Positions 18,394-27,333 are shown, counted from the stretch's first letter. The stretch: DNA of 39,014 bases from a bacterium (GCA_016781525.1 JADDQE010000056.1:1-39014); one strand, 5' to 3'. A program made the numbers and translations. Notes: generated from the sequence alone by a model not told the origin.

Positions 18394-19746
18394 TTACTGC
18401 TTCTGCCGCTCGATAAACTCGTTTAGATAACGTGTCGAGATGTCCCCGCGACGGAAACGATCGTCTTCGAGCAACACCTGCTGGAAGGGAATCGTTGTCT
18501 TAATTCCCGTGATGATACATTCATCAAGTGCCCGCTGCATACGAACGATCGCTTCGGCCCGGTCGGCGCCCCAGACGATAATCTTTGCCAGCAACGAGTC
18601 GTAGTTCGGCGGGACCACATAGCTCGAATACAGATGCGAGTCGATACGCACGCCTGGGCCCCCGGGCGGCAAAAAGAGATCGACCTCACCTGCCTGCGGC
18701 ATAAAATCCCGCCCTGGATCTTCCGCGTTGACGCGACACTCTATCGCATGCCCGGTCATTCTAACGTCAGCCTGCTGGAGTGTCAAACGTTCTCCAGCCG
18801 CAATGCGGAGCTGCCATTTGACCAAGTCGATGCCCGTCACCCATTCGGTAACCGGGTGCTCGACCTGAATGCGCGTGTTCATCTCGATAAAGTAGAAGTT
18901 CTCGTCAGGGTCCATCAAGAACTCCATCGTTCCCGCGCCGGTATAGTTGATTGCCTTGGCGCCGGCCACAGCAGCCTCGCCCATACGACGCCTGAGGTCT
19001 TCATCGACGACCGGCGATGGCGACTCTTCCAGCAGCTTTTGGTGACGGCGCTGAATGGAGCACTCACGCTCGCCCAGATGGAGTACATTTCCATAGTTGT
19101 CGCCCAGCACCTGGATTTCGATGTGCCGGGCCACAGGCAAGAACTTTTCCATGTAGAGCGCGCCATTGCCGAACGCAGCCTCCGCTTCCGCCTTGGCCGT
19201 GGCAAAAGCGCGCGGGAGCTCCGATTCATCCGGAACAATCCGCATACCGCGGCCGCCACCGCCCGCTGCAGCTTTGAGCAGCACCGGGTAGCCCATCATA
19301 CCTGCAAGCTCACGCGCCTCGTCCACGGTGTTCAAGGTTTGCTCCGAGCCGGGCATGACAGGCAGGCCGGCGTCGCGCATCGCGGCGCGGGCTGCAGCCT
19401 TATCACCCATGACCGCGATCACATCGGGCTCTGGGCCGACATAGATCAGCCCACACTGCTTGATAATCTCGGCGAAGTAGGGATTTTCGGAGAGAAAGCC
19501 ATAGCCGGGATGCACCGCGTCACACCCCGAGATGAGCGCCGCGCTAATCAGCGAAGGAGCGTGAAGGTAGCTCTTGGCCGGCGGTGGTGGGCCGATACAA
19601 ACCGACTCGTCCGACAAACGCACGGCAAGCGAGTCGCGATCGGCCTCGGAGTAGGCGACGACGGTCTGGATGCCTAGCTCATGGCAGGCACGAACGATAC
19701 GCACGGCGATCTCGCCGCGATTGGCGATCAATACTTTTTCGAGCAT
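18394..19746 (-). CDS. accC: acetyl-CoA carboxylase biotin carboxylase subunit
   Basis: 450 aa. Carboxylates biotin on BCCP using ATP and bicarbonate. The N-terminus is MLEKVLIANRGEIAVRIVRA; the ATP-grasp core has the glycine loop GGGGRGMRIV, ECSIQRRHQKLLEE and the catalytic EMNTRIQVEHPVTE. An upstream in-frame start at 19782 would add 12 residues encoded by a repeat-rich spacer; 19746 is chosen because it matches the family start and has AAGGA just before it. No accB (BCCP) gene lies next to it, which is unusual since accB normally precedes accC. Confidence 0.96.
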   Translation of the reverse strand: MLEKVLIANRGEIAVRIVRACHELGIQTVVAYSEADRDSLAVRLSDESVCIGPPPPAKSYLHAPSLISAALISGCDAVHPGYGFLSENPYFAEIIKQCGLIYVGPEPDVIAVMGDKAAARAAMRDAGLPVMPGSEQTLNTVDEARELAGMMGYPVLLKAAAGGGGRGMRIVPDESELPRAFATAKAEAEAAFGNGALYMEKFLPVARHIEIQVLGDNYGNVLHLGERECSIQRRHQKLLEESPSPVVDEDLRRRMGEAAVAGAKAINYTGAGTMEFLMDPDENFYFIEMNTRIQVEHPVTEWVTGIDLVKWQLRIAAGERLTLQQADVRMTGHAIECRVNAEDPGRDFMPQAGEVDLFLPPGGPGVRIDSHLYSSYVVPPNYDSLLAKIIVWGADRAEAIVRMQRALDECIITGIKTTIPFQQVLLEDDRFRRGDISTRYLNEFIERQKQ

Positions 19747-19757
19747 GTTCCTTGAGG

Positions 19758-19833
19758 GCGGGAGACTAGGGGCTAGGGCCAAGGAGCGGTTAGCACGTGC
19801 TCGCCCCTGGCCCCTGACCCCTAGCCCCTCAAT
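19758..19833. repeat. inverted AGGGGCTAGGG repeats between fabG1 and accC
   Basis: AGGGGCTAGGG on the left and its near complement CCCCTGACCCCTAGCCCCT on the right flank a 25-base loop. The right arm is itself made of degenerate heptamers (CCCCTGG, CCCCTGA, CCCCTAG). The fabG1 stop codon lies at its right edge. It may form a hairpin in the fabG1-accC mRNA; there is no T-run. Confidence 0.6.
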
Positions 19834-20581
19834 ACATCGTCATCCCGCCGTCGACGGCGAGTGTTTGGCCAGTAATGTAGCCCGCCGCATCCGAGGACAG
19901 AAACACAACGGCACCCGCCACATCGCGGGGCTGGCCGAGCCGACCCGCCGGAATGTTACCGAGCACCGTGTTCCGAATCTCGTCGGACAAGCCGCTTGTA
20001 ATATCAGTCTCGATGTAGCCCGGGGCAATGGCGTTGGCCGTGATACCGCGCGAGGCCATCTCGCGGGCCACAGACTTGGTAAAGCCGATCAACCCAGCCT
20101 TAGCCGCCGCGTAGTTAGCTTGACCGGCATTGCCGGTCAGCCCTACGACCGAGGTAATGTTGATGATGCGGCCGCCGCGCGCCTTCATCATTGGACGCAA
20201 GACCGCCTTTGTCAGCAGATAGACGCCGCGCAAGTTCGTGGCCATCACAGCATCCCACTCATCATCCTTCATCCGCAGCAACAGATTGTCCCGCGTGATA
20301 CCGGCATTGTTAACCAGGATGTCGATGCGGCCGTAGGTGTCAAGCGTGGTCTTAAGGAGCTGCTCCACATCGGCGGCCTGCGCAACGTCGGCCTGCACAG
20401 CAGCCGCCGCTCCACCAGCGCCCTCGATTGCCGCTACAACCTCGTCGGCCGCAGCCTGCTGGCCGCGGTAATTGACCACAACCCGCGCACCGCTCTGTGC
20501 TAGGCCGAGTGCGACGGCACGCCCGATGCCGCGCGACGCGCCCGTCACCAGGGCAACTTTGTTTGCCAGATCGATCTGCAT
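19829..20581 (-). CDS. fabG: 3-oxoacyl-ACP reductase FabG (copy 1)
   Basis: 250 aa, short-chain dehydrogenase. Reduces 3-oxoacyl-ACP with NADPH in FAS-II. The cofactor loop is TGASRGIG (13-20), NNAG (91-94), and the full catalytic set is present: N116 (MATNLRGV), S144 (NITSVVG), Y157 and K161 (NYAAAK). The C-terminus DGGMTMY resembles that of true FabG (DGGMYM). Of the three paralogues here this one is closest to the canonical enzyme. Confidence 0.93.
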   Translation of the reverse strand: MQIDLANKVALVTGASRGIGRAVALGLAQSGARVVVNYRGQQAAADEVVAAIEGAGGAAAAVQADVAQAADVEQLLKTTLDTYGRIDILVNNAGITRDNLLLRMKDDEWDAVMATNLRGVYLLTKAVLRPMMKARGGRIINITSVVGLTGNAGQANYAAAKAGLIGFTKSVAREMASRGITANAIAPGYIETDITSGLSDEIRNTVLGNIPAGRLGQPRDVAGAVVFLSSDAAGYITGQTLAVDGGMTMY

Positions 20582-20656
20582 AGCCTAAAGAATCGCTCCT
20601 TTGCTGTTTGCGAGTCTCCGTCTCCAGTTCCCCACGCGGTTGACTCCGCTCGCAGC

Positions 20657-21145
20657 CTATGTTGGCCCATCGCTCACGGACGGGTCGCGTCCATATGCGC
20701 GGGCAACGTTCGCCGGTCCGAGCGCTCGCTTAATCGCGTCACGGGCTTGGCGCAGCTCGAAAACGATTTTACGACGCTTGGCCCAGCTCTGCATGCTTTT
20801 AGGTAACCGGCTCGTCCAATGCTTCGTCTTGGCCCCGTGTGGATCGAGCTTGCGCTGCACCGGCAGTTGCTTCTTGGCGCGTCCGCCAGGCTCCACAACC
20901 TCCATCACCGGTTCTTCCAGCACACGGATCGCCTCGTCCAGCTCATATAACGAGGCGAACGAAAACGGAAAACGCTCGACGGTAATTACGAACGTGGGAT
21001 AGCCCTTGCCGGGTAGCGGCAAGGGCCTTGGCGGGTCGTAGTACACCGGCACGCCTTCCTCCCCACCGCCAGCGCTCCGATGGACCCACGGCGTCATCGG
21101 CGACATCACGAAATCTCGGTTATACCCAATTTTCCACTCAGCCAT
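20657..21145 (-). CDS. uncharacterised 162-aa protein
   Basis: Not recognised. The N-terminal half contains aromatic and proline-rich stretches (YNRDFVMSPMTPWVH, VYYDPPRPLPLPGKGYPTFVITVERFPFSF). The C-terminal half is basic (KKQLPVQRKLDPHGAKTKHW, SWAKRRKIVFELRQARDAIKRALG). No signal peptide, membrane segment or metal motif is seen. It sits between fabG2 and fabG1 on the same strand, with 60- to 75-base gaps, so it is probably co-transcribed with the fatty acid genes. A role with the reductases is only guilt by association. Confidence 0.65.
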   Translation of the reverse strand: MAEWKIGYNRDFVMSPMTPWVHRSAGGGEEGVPVYYDPPRPLPLPGKGYPTFVITVERFPFSFASLYELDEAIRVLEEPVMEVVEPGGRAKKQLPVQRKLDPHGAKTKHWTSRLPKSMQSWAKRRKIVFELRQARDAIKRALGPANVARAYGRDPSVSDGPT

Positions 21146-21205
21146 ACTTTAACACCAAAGAGCGACGCCAACGGATTGCTCTTTGCCATTGTAACCGAAG
21201 CTACG

Positions 21206-21952
21206 CTATGTCATGGTCCAGCCGCCGTCGACGGCCAGCGTCTGTCCCGTGATAAAGGAAGCGTCCCGTGACGCAAAAAAGGCAATTGCGTAGGCAACCT
21301 CGTGAGGCTGGCCCACCCGTCGCTGGGCTGGGATATCGAGGCCCATGCGCACAAGCTGCTCTGGCTGCTGCATAAGCTGGTCGGTCTCCACCAAGCCGGG
21401 CGCCACCGCATTCACGGTGATGCTCCAGGCCGCAACCTCGCGCGCCAACGAACGTGTCAGCCCGAGGACGCCACCCGCTGCGGCGGCGTAGTTAGCCTGC
21501 TCAATGCCGCCCGCCTTGGCTTGCAGTCCCGAGATGTTGACGATCCGCCCGTAACGTGCTTTCATCATCGGCTTGAGCGCGGCTTTGCAGGTATGGTACA
21601 TACCCGTCAGGTCCGTCCCGAGTACGTCGCGCCACGCACGTAGCTCCATATCACGAAATGGAGCGTTGTGCAGCGTCCCGGCGTTATTGATCAGCACGTC
21701 GAGCTTACCCCAGCGTCGGAGAGCCTCGTCGATCAAGACTGCGACCTGGCCGTCGTCACGCACGTCGGCCTGCCGGGCACAAACTTCTCCGGGAAGGGTA
21801 GCACACTCAGCTACCAGAGCCTCGGCCGCGTCCGCCCGCTCACGGTAGCAGAAGAGCACCCGCGCGCCGCTCCCGGCTAGCAGCTGTACTGTCGCGGCTC
21901 CAATCCCGCGCGAGCCGCCCGTTACCACCACAACCTGATCGGTGAAGTCCAT
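21206..21952 (-). CDS. FabG-like short-chain dehydrogenase lacking the catalytic lysine (copy 2)
   Basis: 248 aa. The cofactor loop TGGSRGIG (11-18) and NNAG (89-92) are intact, as are S141 (NISGLQAK) and Y155. However, the YxxxK lysine is alanine: NYAAAAGG, where both paralogues in this cluster read NYAAAKAG. The tetrad asparagine is Asp (GTDLTG). The codon is GCG, so it is not a one-base change from the lysine codons. The rest of the fold (NAVAPGLVETD, DGGWTMT) is well kept, so the gene appears maintained, not decaying. It may be a non-catalytic partner, or reduce by another route. A gap of 93 bases separates it from copy 3. Confidence 0.85.
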   Translation of the reverse strand: MDFTDQVVVVTGGSRGIGAATVQLLAGSGARVLFCYRERADAAEALVAECATLPGEVCARQADVRDDGQVAVLIDEALRRWGKLDVLINNAGTLHNAPFRDMELRAWRDVLGTDLTGMYHTCKAALKPMMKARYGRIVNISGLQAKAGGIEQANYAAAAGGVLGLTRSLAREVAAWSITVNAVAPGLVETDQLMQQPEQLVRMGLDIPAQRRVGQPHEVAYAIAFFASRDASFITGQTLAVDGGWTMT

Positions 21953-22045
21953 GCTACGGAGGCTTCAGGTTACAGCTACCAGGGCCCAGCACGCGCTGGC
22001 TTTTCGTCACATGCTGCTACCTGGAGCTTGATGCCTGTCCCCTAC

Positions 22046-22807
22046 TTATGGCATCACCCAGCCGCCGTCGACGACCAGTGTATGCCCGGTAATATACGAT
22101 GCCTCTGGCAGTGCCAAGAAGCGGACCGCCGTGGCCACCTCCGCGGGACTGCCGAGGCGCTGAGCCGGGATTGCGCGTAGTGCCCACTCAAGGTGCCGCT
22201 CCGACACACCGCCGATCATGTCGGTCTCGATATAACCGGGTGCCACAGCGTTGACGGTGATGCCGCCCGGAGCCAGCTCACGCGCCAGCCCCTTGGTTAG
22301 ACCAATCAACCCCGCCTTCGCCGCGGCATAGTTTGCTTGCCCGACATTTCCAGTTAGCCCCGCCAACGACGTGACATTGACGATCCGACCATACGCGCGC
22401 GCTTCCATGGCCGGCACTACCGCCTGCGCACAGATGAATGCCGAGGTTAGGTCGATCTCCAGCACGGTTTGCCATTGCTCGTCGCGCATCCTGACAAACG
22501 GTGCGTCGCGCGTGACACCGGCGTTGTTGACCAGAATATCGATACGCTGCCAACGTTGCAGCGTTGCATCAACCATCGTACCAACATCGGATGGCACACA
22601 CACATCCGCGCCGCATGCGACCGCCTCGCCACCTTGGCCGTTGATCAGCTCCGCGACCTCTTCCGCACCGCCTTTGTTGTGCTGGTAGTTGATTACGACC
22701 CGCGCACCAGCATCGCTCAGTGCAAGCGCGATTGCGCGCCCTATACCACGCGATGCCCCAGTGACAATCGCTACCTGATCCCCAAGCGGCAGGGTTGGCA
22801 GCGGCAT
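22046..22807 (-). CDS. fabG: 3-oxoacyl-ACP reductase FabG (copy 3)
   Basis: 253 aa short-chain dehydrogenase with TGASRGIG (17-24), NNAG, S147 (NVTSLAG), Y160 and K164 (NYAAAK). The tetrad asparagine position is D119 (LEIDLTSAF). The ATG overlaps the fabD stop codon by one base (TAATG), so it is translated together with FabD. It is a full-length, apparently active reductase. Whether it is the main FAS-II reductase or serves another acyl pathway cannot be told. Confidence 0.9.
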   Translation of the reverse strand: MPLPTLPLGDQVAIVTGASRGIGRAIALALSDAGARVVINYQHNKGGAEEVAELINGQGGEAVACGADVCVPSDVGTMVDATLQRWQRIDILVNNAGVTRDAPFVRMRDEQWQTVLEIDLTSAFICAQAVVPAMEARAYGRIVNVTSLAGLTGNVGQANYAAAKAGLIGLTKGLARELAPGGITVNAVAPGYIETDMIGGVSERHLEWALRAIPAQRLGSPAEVATAVRFLALPEASYITGHTLVVDGGWVMP

Positions 22808-23793
22808 TATGACCCTGTACCCGCCACCCAGCGTTCGGCCGACGCCTCATCGTTAACGTTGACAAGTGAGATACCGCTCGCGATGCGCTTGACCAAGCCG
22901 GTGAGCACGGTCCCCGGACCAATCTCGACCACATGAGCCACGCCGTCAGCAGCCATGCGCTCGACCGAGGCAATCCAGCGTACGGGGGCGGTAACCTGAG
23001 CGACAAGCTCGTCACGAATGGCACCGGGCTCGACTAGTGGCTCGGCTGTAACATTCGAGATCACCGGCACCTTCGGACGCCGCAGCTCCTCGATCTGCGA
23101 CACCGCCTCGGCCAAACCGCGGGCCGCCTCGGTCATCAACGGCGAGTGAAAGGCGGCCGAGACGTTGAGCTGGATGGCGCGCTTCGCACCACGCTCCTTG
23201 GCCAGAACCATCGCCCGCTCTACGCCAACGGTGGAACCGCTGATCACCAGCTGGCCCGGCGAGTTTTCGTTGGCGACGACGACCACGCCGGCGGCGCTCG
23301 CCTCGTCGCAAATTGACTGGAGCACAGCTAGGTCGAGCCCCATGATGGCCGCCATCGTACCCTCGGTCGCGGCCGCCATCAACTCGCCGCGGCGACGTAC
23401 CAGCCGGAGGGCATCCGCGAAATCGAGCGCACCCGAAGCCACGAGTGCGCTGTACTCGCCGAGGGAGTGACCCGCGACAAAGCTAGGCAGCGTAGGTCCA
23501 CCGCCGGCCGCCTCGCGAGCAGTGGCCAGTAAAGCGATACTCGTGGTCAGCAACGCGGGCTGCGCGTTTTCCGTGCGCGTCAGGGCGTCGGCTGGTCCCT
23601 CGAAGCAGAGCTTGGACAGCCCGAAGCCGAGCACGGCGTCGGCTTGATCAAAAATTTCTCTAGCGGAAGCGAAACGCTCATACACGTCACGGCCCATCCC
23701 AACCACTTGCGAGCCTTGGCCCGGAAAGACCCATGCGGTCCGTAGATCAGGCCGCTGCCCAGACAGTTCAGCATCGGTCATGCTTTCGCCCAT
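22807..23793 (-). CDS. fabD: malonyl-CoA:ACP transacylase
   Basis: 328 aa. Moves malonyl groups from CoA to [15 protein letters not shown] at residues 23-34, the nucleophile S110 in GHSLGEYSA, the malonate-binding arginine region (LVRRRGELM) and the catalytic H216 in AAFHSPLM. C-terminal [15 protein letters not shown] is typical. The ATG at 23793 is kept; an ATG four codons in is an alternative. It lies 20 bases after the methyltransferase gene and overlaps fabG copy 3. Confidence 0.96.
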   Translation of the reverse strand: MGESMTDAELSGQRPDLRTAWVFPGQGSQVVGMGRDVYERFASAREIFDQADAVLGFGLSKLCFEGPADALTRTENAQPALLTTSIALLATAREAAGGGPTLPSFVAGHSLGEYSALVASGALDFADALRLVRRRGELMAAATEGTMAAIMGLDLAVLQSICDEASAAGVVVVANENSPGQLVISGSTVGVERAMVLAKERGAKRAIQLNVSAAFHSPLMTEAARGLAEAVSQIEELRRPKVPVISNVTAEPLVEPGAIRDELVAQVTAPVRWIASVERMAADGVAHVVEIGPGTVLTGLVKRIASGISLVNVNDEASAERWVAGTGS

Positions 23794-23813
23794 ATCGTTT
23801 TCACCGCTGAGGA

Positions 23814-24698
23814 TTACTTATAAGCGACAACACCAAAGGCCTCGTTGTGGCGAATCACCTTGACAAATCCTGCCTCTTTCAGCCGCCGCATGATACCAGG
23901 TAGGAGCGTTCGGTTTGATGTGCTTTCGAGATCGCCGATGTAGTGAAACAAACGGCCGTTCGGCTTGAGAATACGGGCTAGCTGCTTGTAAAACGCCCCG
24001 GAGTACAACTCGCCGGCCATGCTAAACATCGGCGGATCGTGAATGATCCTTGCGAACGATCGGTCGGCAAATTGCTGTACCTCTTCGAACGCGTCTCCGA
24101 CGATCTGCTTTATTTTCGGGTCGCTGAAGAGCCTGCGCGACCAGGGATTGAGACGCGCCACTTCCAAGCCCGCCGGGTCAAGCTCGATTGTGACCACCTC
24201 GGTCGCGGTCTTTGCCGCCTCGATCGCCGTATAGCCCAGGCCAGTCGCGGTGTCAAGGACACGACCAGTCACCGGCGCGATCGCTCGGATTTTGCGCAGC
24301 GTGTCCTCGTGCGGGTCAACCCCTTTGATCCGGTGCATGGTGATACCGGAGACAAGCATGGTTGGCGCGCGGTGCGTTGGAAAGAGTGTCCGGACCCAGT
24401 GCGTATGCTCCGAGAAAAAGGCAATATCGTCGATCTCGCCATTGCGGAGCGTAAAGCATTTATTTTCCTCGGCAGCAATGGCCCTGGCGTCGGCCCAGGA
24501 TAGTAGCTCGCCGTCGGGAAAGCGTACACCGTCGGCCGATAGCGCAACCTGCACCTCGCTCAGCCCCAAATCGGGGGAGCAGGCGGTTTGTTGGCTACCT
24601 GCAGCGTACGCCGCGATCAGCGGCGCGACCTGCACGTGCGAAAGCACGATCGGCTGCGGATCGATCTCCGACGCTTGATCCACGTGCTCGTCGGCCAT
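23814..24698 (-). CDS. class I SAM-dependent methyltransferase (COG2521-like)
   Basis: 294 aa. The SAM-binding loop is RVLDTATGLGYTA (about 146-158), followed by the acidic IELD and NPWSRRLF. The motif IIHDPPMFSMAGELY at about 218-232 is a DPP-type catalytic region like that of amino-methyltransferases acting on nucleic acid or protein. MHRIKGVDPHEDTLRK precedes the fold. The pattern recalls a family mostly noted in Archaea; I recognise it from memory, not by search. It sits three bases after fabH and 20 before fabD, so it is co-transcribed with fatty acid genes. Substrate is unknown. Confidence 0.8.
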   Translation of the reverse strand: MADEHVDQASEIDPQPIVLSHVQVAPLIAAYAAGSQQTACSPDLGLSEVQVALSADGVRFPDGELLSWADARAIAAEENKCFTLRNGEIDDIAFFSEHTHWVRTLFPTHRAPTMLVSGITMHRIKGVDPHEDTLRKIRAIAPVTGRVLDTATGLGYTAIEAAKTATEVVTIELDPAGLEVARLNPWSRRLFSDPKIKQIVGDAFEEVQQFADRSFARIIHDPPMFSMAGELYSGAFYKQLARILKPNGRLFHYIGDLESTSNRTLLPGIMRRLKEAGFVKVIRHNEAFGVVAYK

Positions 24699-24701
24699 GC
24701 C

Positions 24702-25688
24702 CTACGGGCCCCATTTCACGACAGCGGAGGCCCAAGTGAGCCCGCCGCCGAAGGCAGTCAGCACAACCGAATCGCCAGGACGCAGCCGGCCCTCAGCCTC
24801 GGCCTCGCACAGCGCGATGGGAATGCTCGCAGCGGAGGTATTGCCGTACCGATCGATGTTGACATAGAAACGCTCCATCGGGAGCTCGAGCCGCTTCGCC
24901 GTCGCCTCGATAATCCGGAGGTTCGCCTGATGCGGGATGACCAGCGCGATCTCGTCGGGAACGAGCCCCGCGTCGGCAATCACCTTCGCCGACGAATCAC
25001 CCATGGCTCGTACCGCATACTTAAAGACATCACGCCCCTGCATGGTCATGAAGTGCAGATTTTGCGCGATTGTCTCGGCCGTAGCCGGATGAGCCGCACC
25101 ACCACCTGGAATCTCCAGCAGCTCACCCGTCCCCGGGATCGCCCCAAGATCGATGGAGAGCACTCCAGAGGGCTGCGTCGTGGCTTGCAGGACCACGGCC
25201 CCCGCGCCATCGCCGAACAAGATACAGGTGTTGCGGTCCTCATAATTAAGGAAGCGGCTCATAGTATCGACGCCGACCACAAGCACCGTACGCGAAGCCC
25301 CACTGCGGACAAATTGTGCGCCGATTGCCAGAGCATAGACAAAACCAGAGCAGGCGGCATTGATATCGACGGGCCCGGCACGCCTCGCGCCGAGCGCAGT
25401 CTGGATTAAACAGGCGGCCGAGGGCATCAGCTGGTCAGGAGTCGTGGTGGCCACAATCAGGATGTCGATCGCTTCAGGCCGAACCCCCGCCCGCTCCAAG
25501 GCTTCACGTGCCGCGGCGCTGCCCATCGTCGACGTCGTCTCGTGTGGCGCCACAATATGGCGCTCCTTGATACCGGTACGGGTCACGATCCAGTCGTCGG
25601 AAGTATCGACCATCTTCTCCAGGTCGGCATTCGACAGCACAGGCTCGGGAACGTACATGCCCCAGCCGGTTATGGCAGCATAGGTCAT
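24702..25688 (-). CDS. fabH: 3-oxoacyl-ACP synthase III
   Basis: 328 aa. Starts fatty acid chains by condensing acyl-CoA with malonyl-ACP. C113 (INAACSGFVYAL), H253 (IPHQANLRI) and N283 (YGNTSAASIP) form the triad; DDWIVTRTGIKERH is the family N-terminal motif. The frame is open to 25832, but the ATG at 25688 has AGGAG six bases upstream and gives the standard start. Its leader contains a perfect TATAAT, so it probably has its own promoter after rpmF. Confidence 0.96.
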   Translation of the reverse strand: MTYAAITGWGMYVPEPVLSNADLEKMVDTSDDWIVTRTGIKERHIVAPHETTSTMGSAAAREALERAGVRPEAIDILIVATTTPDQLMPSAACLIQTALGARRAGPVDINAACSGFVYALAIGAQFVRSGASRTVLVVGVDTMSRFLNYEDRNTCILFGDGAGAVVLQATTQPSGVLSIDLGAIPGTGELLEIPGGGAAHPATAETIAQNLHFMTMQGRDVFKYAVRAMGDSSAKVIADAGLVPDEIALVIPHQANLRIIEATAKRLELPMERFYVNIDRYGNTSAASIPIALCEAEAEGRLRPGDSVVLTAFGGGLTWASAVVKWGP

Positions 25689-25748
25689 ACTCTTCTCCTG
25701 CCGTTGCCGGCAGCTACCACTACCGACATCTACTCTACGGCTCGTGGC

Positions 25749-25754
25749 ATTATA
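25749..25754 (-). promoter_or_regulatory. candidate -10 box of fabH
   Basis: TATAAT in the minus direction, about 60 bases before the fabH start. No good -35 hexamer is visible 16-18 bases upstream, where the rpmF hairpin lies, so the assignment is tentative. Confidence 0.4.
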
Positions 25755-25766
25755 CACGGAAACACA

Positions 25767-25795
25767 ACGGGCTTCCTCTCCTCGAGGAAGCCCGT
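25767..25795 (-). terminator. terminator-like hairpin between rpmF and fabH
   Basis: ACGGGCTTCCTC and GAGGAAGCCCGT form a perfect 12-bp stem with a 5-base loop, 20 bases after the rpmF stop. On the minus strand it is followed by TTGTGTTT, an interrupted T-run, so termination may be partial. Confidence 0.65.
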
Positions 25796-25815
25796 CGCTG
25801 CAGCCGGAGCTCGGC

Positions 25816-26013
25816 TTATTCTTCGTCGTCACCGGTGTTGACCGTCACGACCTGGCGGCCATTATACTGGCCGCACTCGGTGCACGCCCGATGCGCTTTG
25901 GTCATCTGCCCACAGTTTGGGCACTTCATCAGCTCAGGAATTGTTAGATACTGGTGGCGGCGGCGATTGCCACGGCGGTGGCGCGATACTTTGCGCTTCG
26001 GTACGGCACCCAT
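25816..26013 (-). CDS. rpmF: 50S ribosomal protein L32
   Basis: 65 aa. The N-terminus MGAVPKRKVSRHRRGNRRRH is the conserved basic RNA-binding part. Two Cys pairs (CPNC and CTEC) show the zinc-binding form of L32; an acidic tail follows. It is placed between yceD and fabH, the order found in many bacteria. Zinc-dependence is notable given the Zur-like locus in the same window, but no zinc-free paralogue is seen here. Confidence 0.96.
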   Translation of the reverse strand: MGAVPKRKVSRHRRGNRRRHQYLTIPELMKCPNCGQMTKAHRACTECGQYNGRQVVTVNTGDDEE

Positions 26014-26089
26014 GGTTCAAAATACTCCTTAGATAAATACATTCGTGTATTGTTTCGGTGGGCCAGTGCCCCACCTGCAGCCCACTACC

Positions 26090-26626
26090 TTATTGTTCCG
26101 AGTCCCCGAGCAACTTGCTCAGTGCGGCCAGACGCTCGTCGGTAAGCTCGGGCTCGTGCGCGTGCGGTCCATCATTTAGATTTGCGCCACACACGGTGCA
26201 CAGCCCTTTGCAATCCTCGCGGCAACGCGGGGCTGGCGGCAAGTTGAGCAGCAGATACTCGCGCATCGCGTCGGCGAGATCGAGCTTATGCGCCTCGTCG
26301 ATCAGGAAGGCGTCTTCCTCCTCGGGGGCAGGCAGGCGCACTCCAGTGTTGACGTTGACGGTCTGAAAAAACTCCTCGCTGAATGAGAATTCAACGGGCT
26401 GCTCAAACTCCGTCAAGCATCGGCCGCATTCGACATCCACATTGCCGCGTACCTCCGCGTCGGCCAATACACCCTTGGGTGTACGCGTCAGACGCACGTG
26501 CCCCAGCACGGGATGCATTCGCAGCGTTCCGTCGACCGCGAGCTGCGGATCGTCGAGCTCATGGTGCCGCGTTGCTCCCGTCGGCTCTTGCAACAGCTGT
26601 GAAACGCTAAAGCGAAAGTCTGACAT
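26090..26626 (-). CDS. yceD: YceD/DUF177 family protein
   Basis: 178 aa. Members affect 23S rRNA maturation and are nearly always next to rpmF. VECGRCLTEFEQPVEF and a second Cys cluster (PRCREDCKGLCTVCGANLNDGPH) are the family's marks, and IDEAHKLDLADAMREYLLLNLP is the conserved core helix. An ATG seven codons upstream is possible; MSDFRFSVSQLL is the more usual start. It lies 77 bases before rpmF. Confidence 0.9.
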   Translation of the reverse strand: MSDFRFSVSQLLQEPTGATRHHELDDPQLAVDGTLRMHPVLGHVRLTRTPKGVLADAEVRGNVDVECGRCLTEFEQPVEFSFSEEFFQTVNVNTGVRLPAPEEEDAFLIDEAHKLDLADAMREYLLLNLPPAPRCREDCKGLCTVCGANLNDGPHAHEPELTDERLAALSKLLGDSEQ

Positions 26627-26799
26627 CGTTTGGTGCCTCTCAAACAACTCGGAAGCCGTCCGAAGACGGCTTACAGGAGATGTATTATAGCCACCTTGCA
26701 GGGTGATGTCAACGTTTTAAGCCGACAGCAAGCGACGGCGGGCCAATCTTCCCGCCGCGTCGCAGCGCCCGAAAGCCTACAGCCGCCCTGGCAGCGTCT

Positions 26800-27333
26800 C
26801 TACTCGGATGCTTCGGTCTCGTCTGCTCCCAGCGCCGCGATACCGTTGCGCACGCTGATATGAAGCTTGGCGATCCGCTCCTCAAGCTCGATCAGCACGC
26901 CGCGGGCGTAGCGGTCCGCCTCGCCCCGAATCCGGTCGGCGTCCCGCTCTGCTTCTTCGAGCACTCGTGCACGCTCCTCCTCGACGGCGTCAAGCAGTCC
27001 CCGCTCTTCCAGAGCTCGGCGTGCTTTCGCCTGCGCGGTGGCAATAATGTGGTCATGCTCGTCCAGCACACGATGCGCCTGGCGGACCTCGGCCGGAACA
27101 GCGGAGCGAAAGCGATCCACAAGGTTGAGCAGACGATCCTCGTCGATCACCAGCTTGCGGCCAAGCAAACGCCGTTTTCCCTCGGTTGCCAGCGCCTCGA
27201 GCTCGTCGATCAGTGCGTCGACATCCTCTTCACCTTCATCGCCTGTGGCTTCCGACCGCTTAGCCGCCGCTTGCTGCTCATCTGTAAGCAGCGAGGCCAG
27301 CAATTGTTCGGGCTCGTTCGCTGACTCCCTCAT
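26800..27333 (-). CDS. coiled-coil protein between coaD and yceD
   Basis: 177 aa, mostly charged helix: LLNLVDRFRSAVPAEVRQAHRVLDEHDHIIATAQAKARRALEE and EEERARVLEEAERDADRIRGEADRYARGVLIELEERI. No membrane segment. The form recalls DivIVA-like or ATP-synthase-b-like coiled coils that often lie next to coaD, but no specific function is known. The start overlaps the coaD stop by four bases (ATGA), so the two are co-translated. Confidence 0.8.
   Translation of the reverse strand: MRESANEPEQLLASLLTDEQQAAAKRSEATGDEGEEDVDALIDELEALATEGKRRLLGRKLVIDEDRLLNLVDRFRSAVPAEVRQAHRVLDEHDHIIATAQAKARRALEERGLLDAVEEERARVLEEAERDADRIRGEADRYARGVLIELEERIAKLHISVRNGIAALGADETEASE

Noticed and set aside
18634-19677. 347-codon open frame opposite accC
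   Set aside because: It lies wholly antisense to a clearly conserved biotin carboxylase gene and has no recognisable domain; long shadows are common in GC-rich genes.
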